Origin: Sesamum alatum
Taxonomy: Eukaryota > Streptophyta > Magnoliopsida > Lamiales > Pedaliaceae
Direction: 5' to 3'
DNA length: 64,000 nt
Assembly: GCA_034509735.1 (NCBI GenBank)
Contig: JACGWO010000005.1
Coordinates: 9,999,692 to 10,063,691, forward strand
The notes beneath the pieces were generated by a model. It saw only the letters and a program-made list of their open reading frames with translations, made no database searches and was not told the origin of the DNA. The number at the start of each line of letters is the position of its first letter. Within the stretch, counting starts at the first letter, position 1. Of the stretch, positions 23,997 to 37,198 are shown one piece after another. A program made the translations under genes and the position numbers.

Positions 23997-26900
23997 ATGT
24001 CTAAGAACCCGTAACCATGATTCTTGAGACTAACAAATTCAACGGAACGAACTACTCGGACTGGCTGAGAAACCTGAGGATTGTCCTCGGTTTCGAGAAA
24101 CCAAGGCTACGTCTTGGACGAGCCGCCACCGAGCAACTTACCGGAGGGGTCCACGCCTGAAGAACGTTTGACGTTCGAGAAATGGCATGAGGACAACCGG
24201 AAAGTACGCAGTATCATACTAGCTTCGATGTCTAACGACATCCCAGAAGCAGTATGAGAGGCTGGACAACGTCTCCGCCATAATGCTCCGCATGAACGAG
24301 GTTTATGCGGTTCCGGATAGGCATATTAGATATGCCGCCACAAAAGCATTCTTTGGCACCAAGCTCGCTGAAGGAGCGTCTGTACAGAGTCATGGGGTCA
24401 AGATGCTCTCCCTAGTGGAGAAACTCGAGGACCTTAAAGCTGGGCTTAACAATGACACGTACATTGACGTGATCCTCCAGTCGCTTCCTCCATCCTATGA
24501 CCCGTTTGTTGTAAATTACAACATGAACGGACTTGAGAAGTCTATTCATGAGTTGATCAACATGCTGGTCCAATACGAGGCAACGACCCACAAGTCGGCG
24601 CCGGCGGTATTGATAGGAGAGGCTTCGACCTCCAAGGCGAATGGCAAGAGGGCCGGACGCTGGAAGAGGAAGAAGGGCAAAGGGAAGACGGTTGTGGCCC
24701 CTGCTCACGCTCCGGGCGTCCCTGTTGCTCCGGTTGGACCGAGCAAAGGGAAAGGGAAGGCCCATGGTTCTCAGCGGTCCAAGGCAAATGATGTCTGCAT
24801 GCATTGCCAAGGGAAAGGGCATTGGAAGAGGGAGTGCCCACAACTCCTCTCCAACCCAGGTGTGTTTGTGGTTGAAGTTAATATGATTACTAATTCTGCT
24901 TCATGGGTATTGGATACCGGGTGTGGTGCTCACATCTGCAATGATTTGCAGGCACTGCAAAGAAGCAGAAGGCTAACCAAGGATGAGATGATCCTGAGGC
25001 TAGGCGATGGCAAGGCCGTTGCTGCGGAGGCCGTAGGATCACTAGAGTTAGCCATTAGTAGTCATGTTAGAATTGTACTGAACGACTGTTTCTATGTACC
25101 TAGCATGATTAAAAACATTGTTTCCATCCCGGTCCTTGATAAGGAGGGATATGAATTTACCATCAAATAAAAACGATTTTTTCATTATCAAAGATGGTAT
25201 TTCTCATTTGCTTGGTACATTGGTCAACGGTTTGTACATACTTCAACAGTCTAATTGGATTATGACTGCAGAACACAAACGAAAACGTGATGATCATAAT
25301 AACGCACAGATATGGCATGCGAGGTTAGGTCATATCTCTAAAGATAGGATAAGAAGGTTGGTGGACTCAAAGAGTCTAGAAATAGACGATTTGGACAACC
25401 TACCGACTGCGAATCCTGTCTAAAGGGAAAGATGACAAGAAACCCTTTGTTGGACAAAGTACGCTAGCCAGTGGTCTGTTGGATTTGATCCATACAGATG
25501 TCTGTGGTCCACTAAATACTCAGGCTAGAGGTGGGTACTCATACTTCATAACCTTTACCGATGATCACTCACGGTATGGTTATGTTTACCTGATGAGGTA
25601 CAAGTCTGAAGCCTTTGGAAGGGTTTAAAGAATACAGACTTGAAGTAGAGAACCAAACCGGTCGAAAGATCAAAGCCCTTCGGTCGGACGAGGTGGAGAG
25701 TATTGAGTGGTGAGTTTACTGATTATCTAAAAGAGAATGGGATTCTCTCTCAGTGGACCCCTCCTGGAACACCGCAGCTTAACGGTGTGTCTGAAAGGAG
25801 GAATCGGACCTTGTTGGACATGGTCCGATCCATGATGAGTTTTACCGAACTACCCCTTTCCTTCTGGGGATACGCTCTTGAGACGGCGGCCAAAGTTTTG
25901 AACTTTGGCGCCATCTAAAAGGGTATCCCAGACGCCATATGAGATGTGGCATGGCAAGCCTGCCTCCTACAAATACTTGAAAGTGTGGGGTTACCCCGCA
26001 TATGTCAAGAGATTAGTGGGAGATAAACTGGACTCGAGGTCTAGTTTATGCAGGTTTATCGGCTATCCAAAAGAAACTGCGGGTATTATTTCTATGATCC
26101 CTCCGAGCAAAAGGTTTTTTGTCTCGCGAAACGCAGTGTTCTTGGAAAAAGGTTTTCCATTGGATAGTCGACGCGATGAGGTACTCCTTGAGGAATCAAG
26201 TGAGGTACCCCATGAGGCGGCAGTGACATCTGAGCCAGTGGTTCCCACTGATATTGTTCCAGTCCTCCGTAGGTCGGCCAGAGTATCCCATGCACCTGAT
26301 AGGTATGGATTTCTGGGCCTGACCGGTCAGTTGGATAATGATCCAAAGACATACGGAGAAGCGATGTCGGACATCGATTCGGACAAGTGGCTTGAGGCCA
26401 TGAAATCCGAGATGGACTCGATGGGTACAAACAAGGTTTGGACCCTAGTAGATCCACCCAAAGGGGTTAAAACCCGTAGGGTGTAAATGGGTCTACAAAC
26501 GTAAGCTTGGGAGCTGACGGGGAGGTTACAACCTTCAAGGCCAGCTTGTGGCGAAAGGTTACACTCAGCGACCCGGGGTTGATTTTGAGGAAACCTACTC
26601 GCCTGTAGCAATGGCCAAGTCCATTCGGATACTGCTTGCCATAGCAGCATGGTATGACTATGAAATATGGCAGATGGACGTGAAAACGGCTTTCCTCAAC
26701 GGTTTCGTAGAGGAAGAGATCTATATGGATCAACCGGAAGGTTTCACAACTGTTGGAGAAGAGCAGAAGGTCTGCCGTCTCCAAAGGTCCATCTATGGCC
26801 TCAAACAAGCTTCCCGAAGCTGGAACATACGTTTTGATGAAGTCATACGGGATATGATTTCATCAAGAATGAGTCCGATCCTTGTGTATACAAGAAGATC

Positions 26901-27922
26901 AGTGGGAGCTCAGTTGCGTTTTTGGTGCTTTACGTGGATGACATCTTGCTCATTGGGAATGATGCTAAGATGTTGGGTACCACTAAAGCTTGGTTGTCAA
27001 CGCAATTCTCCATGAAGGATATGGGCGAGGCATCCTACATCCTTGGCATCAAGATCTACAGGGATAGATCTAAAAGGATGTTAGGAATGGCCCAGTCCTC
27101 GTACATTGAGAAAAGTCTTGAAGAGATTCAAGATGGAGAACTCAAAACGAGGATTCCTTCCAATGAGGCATGGAATTAAGTTATCCAAGAAGCAGTCTCC
27201 TAAGACTGATGAGGAGCTTAAACGGATGTTGGACATCCCCTATGCTTCAGCCGTAGGCAGCATACAGTATGCTGTTCAATGCACTAGACCTGATGTGGCT
27301 TTCGCTTTGAGCGTAACAAGCCGATATCAGTCGTGTGCCGGGGAGGCACACTGGAGTGCAGTCAAGACTATCTTGAAGTACCTGAAAAGGACTAAGGACA
27401 TGTTCTTGATCTACGGCAGTGGGAGAGTTGATACTGGACAAGGCTATAGCGACGCTAGCTTCCAGTCGGATGACGATGATGCCAAGTCTCAGTCTGGTTA
27501 TGTATTTAAAACTTAATGGTGGCGTGGTTGCTTGGAAGAGTTCCAAGCAGGCTACCACGGCGGACTCCACCACAGAGTCTGAATACATAGCAGCTTCGGA
27601 AGCTGCTAAAGAGGCGGTTTGGATGAAGAGCTATATCCAAGAGTTCGGTGTAGTACCTAGCATCGCTGAGCCAGTGGTTATCTTCTGCGATAACAACGGG
27701 GCCATAGCGCAAGCAAAGGAACCGAGATCTCATCACCGATCCAAGCATATTCTTAGACGCTACCATCTGCTCAGAGAGATGGTTGGCAGGGGTGACGTTC
27801 GGATGGACCGAGTCAGCTCCGCAGAAAACATAGCAGATCCACTTACTAAGCCCGTGTCGCAAGTTGCCCATACTCAGCATCTGGATAAGATGGGTTTGAG
27901 GTCTATGGGTGATTGGCTTTAG
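23997..27922 (+). CDS. B copy 2 gag-pol polyprotein (frame broken by 1-bp run-length changes)
   Basis: Same domain order as copy 1. The longest open stretch, 24283-25170, covers gag from MLRMNEVYAVPDRH through the CMHCQGKGHWKREC knuckle, the VLDTGCGAHIC protease site and into the integrase linker. RT with YVDD is in 26922-27179 and RNase H ends MGDWL-stop at 27922. Run-length breaks occur near 24015, 24100, 24243, 25166, 25407, 25434, 25622, 25690, 25703, 25908, 26084, 26116, 26470, 26509, 26544, 26851, 27114 and 27509; copy 1 is normal at nearly all of them. It would encode capsid, processing, integration and reverse-transcription functions for B and, by inference, for A and C type elements. 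Confidence 0.9.
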
Positions 27923-27926
27923 GTCA

Positions 27927-27936
27927 AGTGGGAGAT
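27927..27936 (+). promoter_or_regulatory. Polypurine tract of B copy 2
   Basis: AGTGGGAGAT just before LTR 3, five bases after the polyprotein stop. Confidence 0.85.
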
Positions 27937-30166
27937 TGTTAGAATAGGTGACCAGAAAGCCAATAGGTTTGGCGATTTGTAACCTATTATACAACTCGAT
28001 GTAATTGTAATATTATTATGTGATGAATAAAGTGAGTGTTCGTCACTATTGTACCTACTTTGTTGTGCTCACTTTACATTTGTTAAAACGGTGTTTAACT
28101 TATATCGCAACAAAGCCCACAGACCATGGATAACAACTCGTGCAGTTGGGCACGCATTGGATGGTGGTCATGAAACCAACTGATTAAGAGTTGGGTCTGA
28201 AACGTTCCAAGTCGAGGACCTCGAGACAGGGCATCGAGAGTCCCTATTGAGACTTGCATCAAGAGTCGTGTTCATTGGATGAGTGCCGTGTTTCATCGGC
28301 GACAGGCGTGGGACGCCTACACGGTCTTGATGGGTTGGTCGACTGGGGTCGAGCCGACTGGACTGACTCGCGGGGATCATCATATGGAAGCCTTGGAGGC
28401 TTGGTCGGTATGATTGGATTCCCCGGTTCCGATAGTACGGGAGTAATCCTCAGACTGAGGAATCATGGCAGTCACGTGCACAGGACGGCTGTATCTTGGA
28501 TCTGGCGAGAGGTGATCATTCTGTAAGATGATCATTATAAGCCTTGTCCAGTGCAGTCAGAATGTGTAGCGAGGACGTGGATTCCAAAGAAGAGGATCCG
28601 TCCCCTGTCAGTATGTGATAGAGGTATCTCCTATGCACTCGGAGACACGTTCATGCTGTTTGAAGCTGTGGCCACAGTGGTTGGTCGAACAGGGAATGGT
28701 TTCCTGTGTCGACGCAATGAAGCATACGTGGTCTCGAGTATTAAGCATAGATGCCTAGTCAAGGATGGGAACCGACGCCCAATTCCATACCCTAGACTAA
28801 GGCCGGGAGACGGTAGACGGAAGGATCGTACCCCTACGGAATCGGCGCCTAAATGTTCACGCCAATTCACCTAGTCTCTAGTGCCATGGACCGTTGCTAG
28901 ACGGCCACCCATGGTAACGGGCCCTTGTGGGACACGGGCCCAAGTCTAGCTGAGGGTGAACCTAAAGGGTCACACACAAATCACCGAGGAGGTTGAGAGA
29001 TCGACTTGGAGTCAATCTCGAAGGATAAAATAAGTAATTGGATTACTTAAGGGAAAGTCCATTGGATGGACGGGCCGATATTGTATCGGCTTTCATTTAA
29101 TCGGTAAATTAGATTTTCGATTAAATATGGAAAGTTGAGATGTTGAGACGTTGGATCTTTTAATTGGATTAAAAGATCAACGGGAATAATTTAAGTGGAC
29201 ATTAAATTGGATTTAATATTGGGTTCGTCGTAATTGGATTACGATAAAACCCGGTCCGTTAAATTATACCCGAGAGGAGAAATAATTCCTAATTTGGAAT
29301 AGGAAGTAGTTGGACTTCTTCCCTTAATTAAATATGGCCGACATGCTCCCTTGGAGGAAGCAAAATCAGCCATGTTTCATGCTAGGTGGTATGTTGACTT
29401 GTCTCTTTTGGAAAGAGACAAATCAACTCCAATCAAGCTCTTCCCTTTTGGTATGATTGATCATACCATAAATTTTGGTAGGCTTGATTGAAGAATTGAT
29501 GGTGATTGATTGGAATGAATCTAGACATCCTTGGATGAACCTAGACACATTCCAATAATCACAATTAATTATGTATATATATTAGAATATACAACACCTA
29601 GCATAAGTGATTCATTTTTTCATCTTTTTCTAGGAAAAAGAGAAGACAAAAATCCTCTCCTCTCTCTCAATTTTCGTGCTCCCTCTCTCTCTTACACTTG
29701 TGTTCTTCACTTGATTTTTGAATCAAGAAGAAGAACAAAGTAAGTTTAAGAGAACACTAATTCATAGTGTTCTTCTCTTAAACCGATTCCTTCCTAAACC
29801 CGTTCTTTTCTAGCAAGAAGAACGTGTGTTTCTTCCGGTGTGGTGTGGATCACCTTTGGAGAATCCATACGTTTGGATTTCGTGAGCATTCCGGAGAAGG
29901 AACAACGCTAGTAGCCGGGAGCATACACTAGACAATCAAAGGTAACGGTTTATTACGCTTTGATTGATTCCCTTTATATATATCTATGCCCTATGTGTTT
30001 TAAATATATGTTTTAATATTTACACATCCTACATCGAACGCCCGGTTGAGCACCCAAGGGTACACCCCTTGGGATTCGCGTATTTTGAATTTTATTTAAA
30101 TTTACGCACTTATTCCACGCTTTCTCGCTTCCGCTCGCGCTCCCGGGCGGATCCGCTTGTCCTTCA
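27937..30166 (+). repeat. B LTR 3
   Basis: 2230 bp, TGTTAGAATAGG to TCCTTCA, followed by the GAGAC duplication at 30167. Confidence 0.95.
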
Positions 30167-30171
30167 GAGAC
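30167..30171. repeat. Target site duplication (GAGAC) right of B
   Basis: Matches 12051-12055; the C LTR resumes at 30172 with ATCGATACACGC, in register with the C-plus copies. Confidence 0.95.
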
Positions 30172-32023
30172 ATCGATACACGCTATGAATTAATGCAATC
30201 AATGTCTCTTATGTTCTTAACTTGAATAAATCAAGAAGAACAAAGTAGAAATCTTGGAGAAAAGAAGAGGGGATGGACGAAAATCTTGAGAGAGATGAGA
30301 GATGAGAGTTGTAGAAAATACTAGGTGTGAGTGCGTGTTTTTAGTAGTATTTATAGAAGATGAAATTTTCTATTCCTTCTCAAACTCTTCCAAAGAGACA
30401 CACTTTGACTAGGATTTTGACCTAGTCAAATCCTAGTCAAATTAGGCTTTGATTAAGTCAAATTAATCATGGCCCTTCATCTCATCATTCTCTACATCAA
30501 ATCTTGTCCATCCATTTTGATGGACTTTATGGAATGGGCCTATTTAATTCTAAATTAAATATTCCCATGGACTTTATATTAAATCATATTTAATATACTA
30601 AGCCCATTACTTAATTAATGGAAAGGACTTATTTAATTCTAAATTAAATAATCCCATGGACTTTATATTAAATCCTATTTAATATACCAAGCCCATTAAT
30701 TAATTCCATAGAATGGGATTATTTAATTCTGAATTAAATAGTCCCATGGATTTTATATTAAATCCTATTTAATATACCAAGCCCACTAATTAATTAATTC
30801 ACCCTTTTAATCTAATTAAAAGGAAAGCCCATGCTTTATAAAATTCATAAATCTAATTTATTAACTCAAGCCCGATTATCCCAAATAATCCATCGAGGCT
30901 TGAATCTCCAAGAAGTATAATTTAATTCCATTAAATTAAACCTTCTCCTGGAATTAATTCCAAATTAATTTCCTTTCATTTGGTGTAGCGGGTGTGACTC
31001 TTTAGGTTCACCTTTCAGCTAGACTTGGACCTACTTCTTGTTATTTCATTACCAAAGTAGTCCGTTATCATGGGTGGCCATCTAGGAAAGGTCCATGGCA
31101 CTAGAGACTAGGTGAATTTATGGTGTGAACATTTAGGCTCCGAGTTATACGCAGGCGCGGTCCTACCGACGCTCGATACGTACGGGTACGGTCCTACTGT
31201 CGCCTGTCTCCCGGCCTTTAGTCTAGGGGTCGGTTCCCATCCTTGACTAGGAAACTATCCATAATGCTCGAGATAGGTTTAACTCGACGTAGGAAATCCT
31301 TTCCCACTACATCAAGTGCTATGGCCATAGACTTTGTGAGTCTAAACCATCTCCGAGCGCATAGGAGATCTTGCTGTCATATCCTTTGACAGGGGACAGA
31401 TCTATCTTGGAATTCACCGTTCTTATATACTCCGACTGCACTGGACGAGGCTTATGATGACCATGTAATATAACCGGTCAAATTTCACCATATCCAAGAT
31501 ACAGCCTTAGTATGTAGGGTACTGCCGTGATCCTCAAGTCCGAGTACTAATCCCGTACTATCGGAACCGGGAATACGAGTCATACCGACCAAGCCCGAGT
31601 GGCTTCCATATGACGATTCCCGCGAGTCACCTCAGTCAGCCGCTCCCCAGCAGGCCGACCCACTAACACTGCTTAGACGATCCTCGTCACCCGTCGATTA
31701 AACACGACAACAGATGCTTAGTGCAAGTCTCAAATGGATTCTCGATGCCCTGTCTCGAGATTCCTTTGACTTGGAGTATTTCAGACTGATTCGGCGAAAC
31801 TGATTTCATGAACCTACCTCCAAGCCTAGTTCAGTTTCTCGAAATGTTATTTCAGTCTGTGGGCGTTTGTTGTGACATCGTAACGATGCAAGCAGTAAGT
31901 ACAACAAACTCATGCCTATGAATCCTTACTACATTCATTAACATAATATTACTTGTTCACAGATTGACGAATGGTTCTCAGAATAGCCAATACCATTAAC
32001 TTTCTGGTCACCTATTCTAACAA
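30172..32023 (-). repeat. C-minus LTR, inner (5') part
   Basis: Reverse complement of the C-plus LTR from its GTATCGAT site back to TGTTAGAATAGG (ends CTATTCTAACA at 32023). With 11674-12055 the LTR totals about 2234 bp, some 95 bp shorter than the C-plus LTRs because the internal tandem repeat near 30530-30790 has one unit fewer. A TATTTATAGA (TATA on minus) lies near 30348. Confidence 0.9.
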
Positions 32024-32033
32024 TCTCCCACTT
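32024..32033 (-). promoter_or_regulatory. Polypurine tract of C-minus
   Basis: ATCTCCCACT, the complement of AGTGGGAGAT, adjacent to the LTR. Confidence 0.85.
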
Positions 32034-35000
32034 GACCAATAAGTCAATTACCCACTTTGTTCAGAATTCTCTGAGTATGAGTAATCTACGATACCGACTA
32101 AGGTATTGTGAGTCCACTTATATTTCCTTGCGAAGCAGTACGGTCTAATCGTGTTACCTCTATCTACCATTGCCTCCTAGAGATGGTGGTTGTCTAAGAA
32201 TATTTTCGTGGATCTTGTAATGAAATCTCGTGCCAATACTCTCATAGCCATGTTGCCTGCAATATAGGCGAACATGGCTTGGTCGTGCTAGGCGCCACGT
32301 CCATCCTCTGGACGCAGTCTTCATCAGTGACCACTATTCAATGCACTCGTCATTGGGCCTGACTGTGCATACCTTTGAGACTAACTGGTTTTCACTTATG
32401 CTCTGGAAGCTAGTATCGCTTTAGCCTTCCAAAGAAACTCTCAATAGACGGTGCATCATGAACACATCTTTAGTCCTTATTCAGGTACTAAGGATCGTTC
32501 TTGATTGCTGTCTTCAACCCCTCAGTGCATTACCGATCTCTGTTGAGCCATGCAAGAAGCACTCTCAACATCGGTTCCTATGCACTGAGTAAACATATCG
32601 TATGTTTGCCTAGGGTTAAGACGTAGGGGATACTCAACATCCAAGCCTTCTTATTAGTCCACCGTGACTAAGTCTTGAATGGCTTGATGCTTTATTCACA
32701 GTATCTAAGTTTTCTCATCAGTCATACCATGACTGAGTCTCGAACAACTTGTCCCTCTACAATATGAGTTTTTCTCATCAGTCTACCATGACTGAGTCTT
32801 TAAAAAGCTCAATTCATGATATGTATGTGGAACCCTAAAATGTCATGGAGAATTTTCGTGAGTTACAGTTGTGTTTTAGTGATTCCTAATGTTTTGAATT
32901 CATCTATTAATCAAGATATTACACACTTAAATACTTGGAACGCCATTTCTTCTCCCACTGATCACCTACGTCGTTTAAGACCGAGTCATGCTCCGTATGA
33001 GCTCGTCAAAACGAATAATCCAGTTATGCGGTGTTTCAAACCTTGTTTGAATTTCCTAGTGGATTCTATGGCTCCTCTCCATAAATCCTACTACGATGTC
33101 CAACATCACGTTCCGCAGGTCATTTGGATTACTATCCAAATTTGACCGAACATATCCCGATTACTCGTACCTCTTACGACATTCGGGTTTGTTCTTAAGG
33201 GGACTGGAATGTGATCAGTTTAAGTAGGAAATGCGATTATAAGCAACGTTAGTATTATTCTACCGTAAACCTACACAAACCAGACACCAAGTCTAATTTG
33301 TCTCCCACTAGTCCCTTGACGTATGTAGGATCCTTCTACATGCTCAAGGACTTTGTCGGGACATAGGCTTGCCAAACCGTGGCTCCTTGTGCGTGACTCC
33401 TAGCAAAGTGCCACGTTCCTTACGTTGGCAATTTTGAGTCTATGTCTACACGGGCTAAGGTAATTGCGCGAAACTTCGATCGATCTTCGTCCAACGAGAT
33501 TCGATCGTTCCCTTTATCAGAGACCGTCATACTTGGCCTTTACAGGAAACGTTTCATTGAGAATTCCATTCTCAACTGGATGCTCAAGAGCTCCCACTAA
33601 ATACACGGCCTTTTCGATCCTATCGAAACAGGTTTAATTTTGCGACCGTTTATGGTTCACCACCTCAAGTCTAATTCCCAATCCTCCTATGGGAGTTTTA
33701 GACTTTTGAACCCTCTTATGGTCTTGTGTATTAGTAACCTACAGTTGTCTTATTGGATCTCTTCCAATAGATTATTTGGCAAGCCTACTTCATCCAACAA
33801 AAGGGCTTTGGGACTTTCTTCTTCATAAAAGACTTGTAAATTTAGTTGATTTGAATCATCTATTTTCTAGATTCATCGAACTTTCCAATTTACTTATCTT
33901 TTAATAAGAAGAAACGTCCTAGCTGTTGTAGATGCCAAATTTGTAAGTTGGTCTTGATTAATCCATTTAGATAATTTGAATTTTGAGTATCCATAAACCC
34001 TTTTATGGGATGGTTTTCTAGGAATTTACGTGTAACTACTAGCAAATATGAATGAATATTCAATAATTTTGTTTGATCAAATATGTATGTAATAAAACCT
34101 TTGTCCAACAAAGAGACATACTTTTGATCATGCTAGGTCACGTAATTCCCTATATTATCCTAACATGATCACGATTATGGGCCTAACAAGTCTCTAGTCC
34201 CTTTCATCAATGGACCTTGCCATTGTTGAATCGTAGAATTATTCTTGGCTTTCAAGTCCTTATTCACTTTCTGCAAACCACCCGCAGATTAGTGATAGGA
34301 ATGGTATCACATACCAAATAGAGAAAAAGTGATCATGTCAATACTCAATATCAAATTTTACCTACATTGGAGAAGGGTTTAGAATACTCCCTTTTCCAAT
34401 GGCCCTCTTTACGACAGTAAATGCTTACGTTCTTAGAATCTATGAACTTGACTGCTGAACCTTTTGCTCTTTCCTTTACCTCCACCTTGTGTTGTAAAGG
34501 AACAACACTTGAAGTGCTTTAATGGTTGATGTTACCTCACCCTTCTTCCTCTTTTGGCATCTGGCACCCTTGCCTTTCGCTATGGAGGTTGTAGCCTCTC
34601 CTACTAGTACCGACGGCGAGATTTTGCAATCGTTGCTTCGTACTAGACCAACATAATTACCAACCTATGAAGATCTTTTCTAAGCTCATTCATGTTGATA
34701 ATTAATGGTTCGCAGGAGGGAGGAAGAGACTGAAGGATCATGTCAATGTACGTCTCCTTTTAAAGACTGACGTGGAGGTCTTTTGAGCTTCTCCACTAGG
34801 GATTGCATCATCACTCCATGTTCTTTGTACCGACATCCCTTCCGTCATCTTACTCCAAACATGCCTTCGTTGCATTTTACCCCACATGCTGGTCCAGGAC
34901 CATATAGACATGATGCAAACGAAGCATAGTTTGAGCCAACATCATTATATCCTACTTGCCGATGGTCATCCTTCAACCTTTGAACCCCAAGCGTTGCCTT

Positions 35001-35162
35001 AGTTGTCGACCCCTCCGGCAAGGGCTGAGGAACGTCCTCATCCGGTTATGTGAGTTAAGGTTCTGGAAATCTAAGACCATCTTAAGATTTCGCAGTCAAT
35101 TCGTGTAATTGGTTCCCTTTTAGTAAGCCTCTAAGTAATGTGTTTGGTGGATTCTTAGACAT
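32034..35162 (-). pseudogene. C-minus gag-pol remnant
   Basis: Collinear in reverse with C-plus 43088-46196: RNase H-derived part about 32034-32700, RT-derived about 32760-33200, integrase-derived about 33280-34300, nucleocapsid and gag about 34400-35162, with the gag ATG at 35162-35160. No long frame survives. The stops and frame changes are largely the same as in C-plus, so decay came before the copies separated. Confidence 0.75.
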
Positions 35163-37198
35163 TCACAAATATACAAAACAGAAAATAATAAGCAGAATGA
35201 AGTAATATTTTGGTTAAGTCTCGGTCTTTAGTCCTTAACCTCTCCCACTATTTCTACGAAAACACGACACTTTCCAACGTTGTTTTTGGGAAATCCTTTC
35301 CTAGTGGGCTCGGAATCCACAGCGATCTCCCCCATACCCCGCTTTTACGATTCGCATGGGAAAAGAACCTGTGGGAGGTATTCCATACCATTCTCATTCC
35401 ACGAGATTCCCAAGATAATTGCCTCACCCTTTCACGTGATCCCGAGGACTCCAAGCGAATCACGTTATTCGGACGTTAGACCCGACCCAATCAACCGATT
35501 CATAGACTCACTGCTACCTCCACGACTCGTGAGACAGGTAACAGCAGTCTACTCATCGTTCATGACAAAGTGCAGCTTCTTTTAAGCACGATAGTCATGC
35601 CACGACTCGTGAGACCATGCTATCGACCTAAAAGATCTTCCTCACTTTTGCCATGGATGGAAGGCTTGGACTGACTCCCAGAGTCCTAGTCCATTTATTA
35701 AGGGTCTATATTTAACTTGGTTTAACCAAGTGAGAGTTTTGATAGAACGAGACCTCATCACATATTAACTATTGCATTGCATGCATTATGGCAGAAATAT
35801 TCTAAGCGTGAATGTAACCATACATAAAGCATATAGAATAATCATAAGCATATAATACGCATCGCATGCAAAATAAAGCCTAGCACGCCCCTGTAGGATG
35901 ATCACAAGCCCAAACCTATGCGACCCACTGAGCCCGCAGTGGATCTATGGTCAATTTAAGGGTAGGCCCTATGCTATTACAAGTTTTAGTAACCCATTAC
36001 ATGCAATGGGCCTTGTAAGTCCTCTTTATCTTCTTGGGCTCTCCATCTTGGGCCTAGACCGGGCTCCTTCTCCATGGATCCTCCGTGGGCCATCTGATGG
36101 CTACCTCCATGGGCCTCGAACACCTTGGGCTTGTCTTCTCTTGTAGCTTTTATTTACAAAAAAATAAAACCTCACCACTAATTTTACTCTCATTACATCA
36201 TAAAATAAGAAACCCCAATTAAACATTTGGGGGGAGTACATGAGGAGGGAGAGAGAAAGCCTTATTATTCCAAGGCAACTAGAAGAGGGAGAGAGGAAAA
36301 TAAAGAGGCACACAGGCCACAACCCAACAAATAAATGTAAATAAACCATACATGCAGTCTAGGGGCTTTGTGATCATCCTTTGTCAATCCAATTAACGCA
36401 AATAGCACAAATACATATCTCATGTAAAACATGCTATACCAACATCCATGATAACCCATACCATAAAATAAATGTAGAAATTACATGTAAAATATTCACA
36501 CCAAATATAGGATAATGGTGCAACCTATGCACAACGATTTTTGTTGGGAAATCCTTTTCCATTATTAACAAGGCAATATTAATTCTATGAAACATAAAAT
36601 CTCAACCAAAATTAAAATGCCCCAAGTTAATTAATTCAGAAAAATTTCCCAGAATTATACAAAAAAATCAAATTTCTGAAACACAAAAATCAACAATTCA
36701 ACAATATGCCCATTTATTCAAGAAGTCCAAAATCCAACAATTTGTGCAATATTAATACATGTCAAGATCTACTCATACTCAAGCCACAAAATAACCATGA
36801 TGTCCAACATCATAAAAACGCAGAAATTATTGCGAAATTTCACATATGAATTTTGATCATTGGTGCAACCATTGCAAAAATTAAATCTTGTTAGGAAATC
36901 CTTTCCTCATCAACCAAGCAATATTTATTTTAGGAAATTCTAAATTTCAAAAAATAAATATTCTAGGTCAACGGGTTCAGAATAATGCAGAAAATATTTA
37001 AAAAATAGTTCAGAAAAAAATAGTTCTTAAAAAACGAGCCAAAAACGGGAGAGAAACGGAAAACAGCACAGCCGGCCGGCCAGGCGCGCGCGCGCATGCG
37101 CAGGCTCCTCTGCCTGCGCGGCGCACGTGCGCAGGCGCCCATGCCTGCGCCGCGCGCACGGCCGCGCCCCTGTGCGCACGGCCAGCGTGCTGCTGCTG
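35163..37198 (-). other. C-minus leader, cut in its GC-rich island
   Basis: Reverse of the C-plus leader: CACGACTCGTG hairpin cores at 35521-35531 and 35601-35611, conserved loops between, and the GC-rich island at about 37060-37198. It ends abruptly at CTGCTGCC, where plus-strand C pol sequence (GAACCCGAATG) starts. Confidence 0.8.

Larger units (their letters stand above)
12056..30166 (+). mobile_element. B: tandem copia array, three LTRs and two internal regions
   Basis: LTR (12056-14287), internal (14288-19989), LTR (19990-22229), internal (22230-27936), LTR (27937-30166), with one GAGAC duplication outside. The two repeats are nearly identical; almost all differences are single-base run-length changes. 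The single outer duplication means one insertion that is now a dimer, best explained by unequal exchange between its LTRs, or by integration of a tandem cDNA. B is the youngest insertion here and the only family whose gag-pol consensus is open. Confidence 0.9.
11674..37198 (-). mobile_element. C-minus: degenerate copia element, 5' end lost, interrupted by B
   Basis: On the minus strand: the 3' LTR is 11674-12055 plus 30172-32023, the purine tract 32024-32033, then pol and gag remnants up to the gag ATG at 35162-35160 and a leader to 37198. The primer site and 5' LTR are missing because at 37198/37199 the leader is joined head to head to plus-strand C pol sequence. Roughly 96-97% identical by eye to the C-plus copy, including its decayed coding region. 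Confidence 0.8.
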
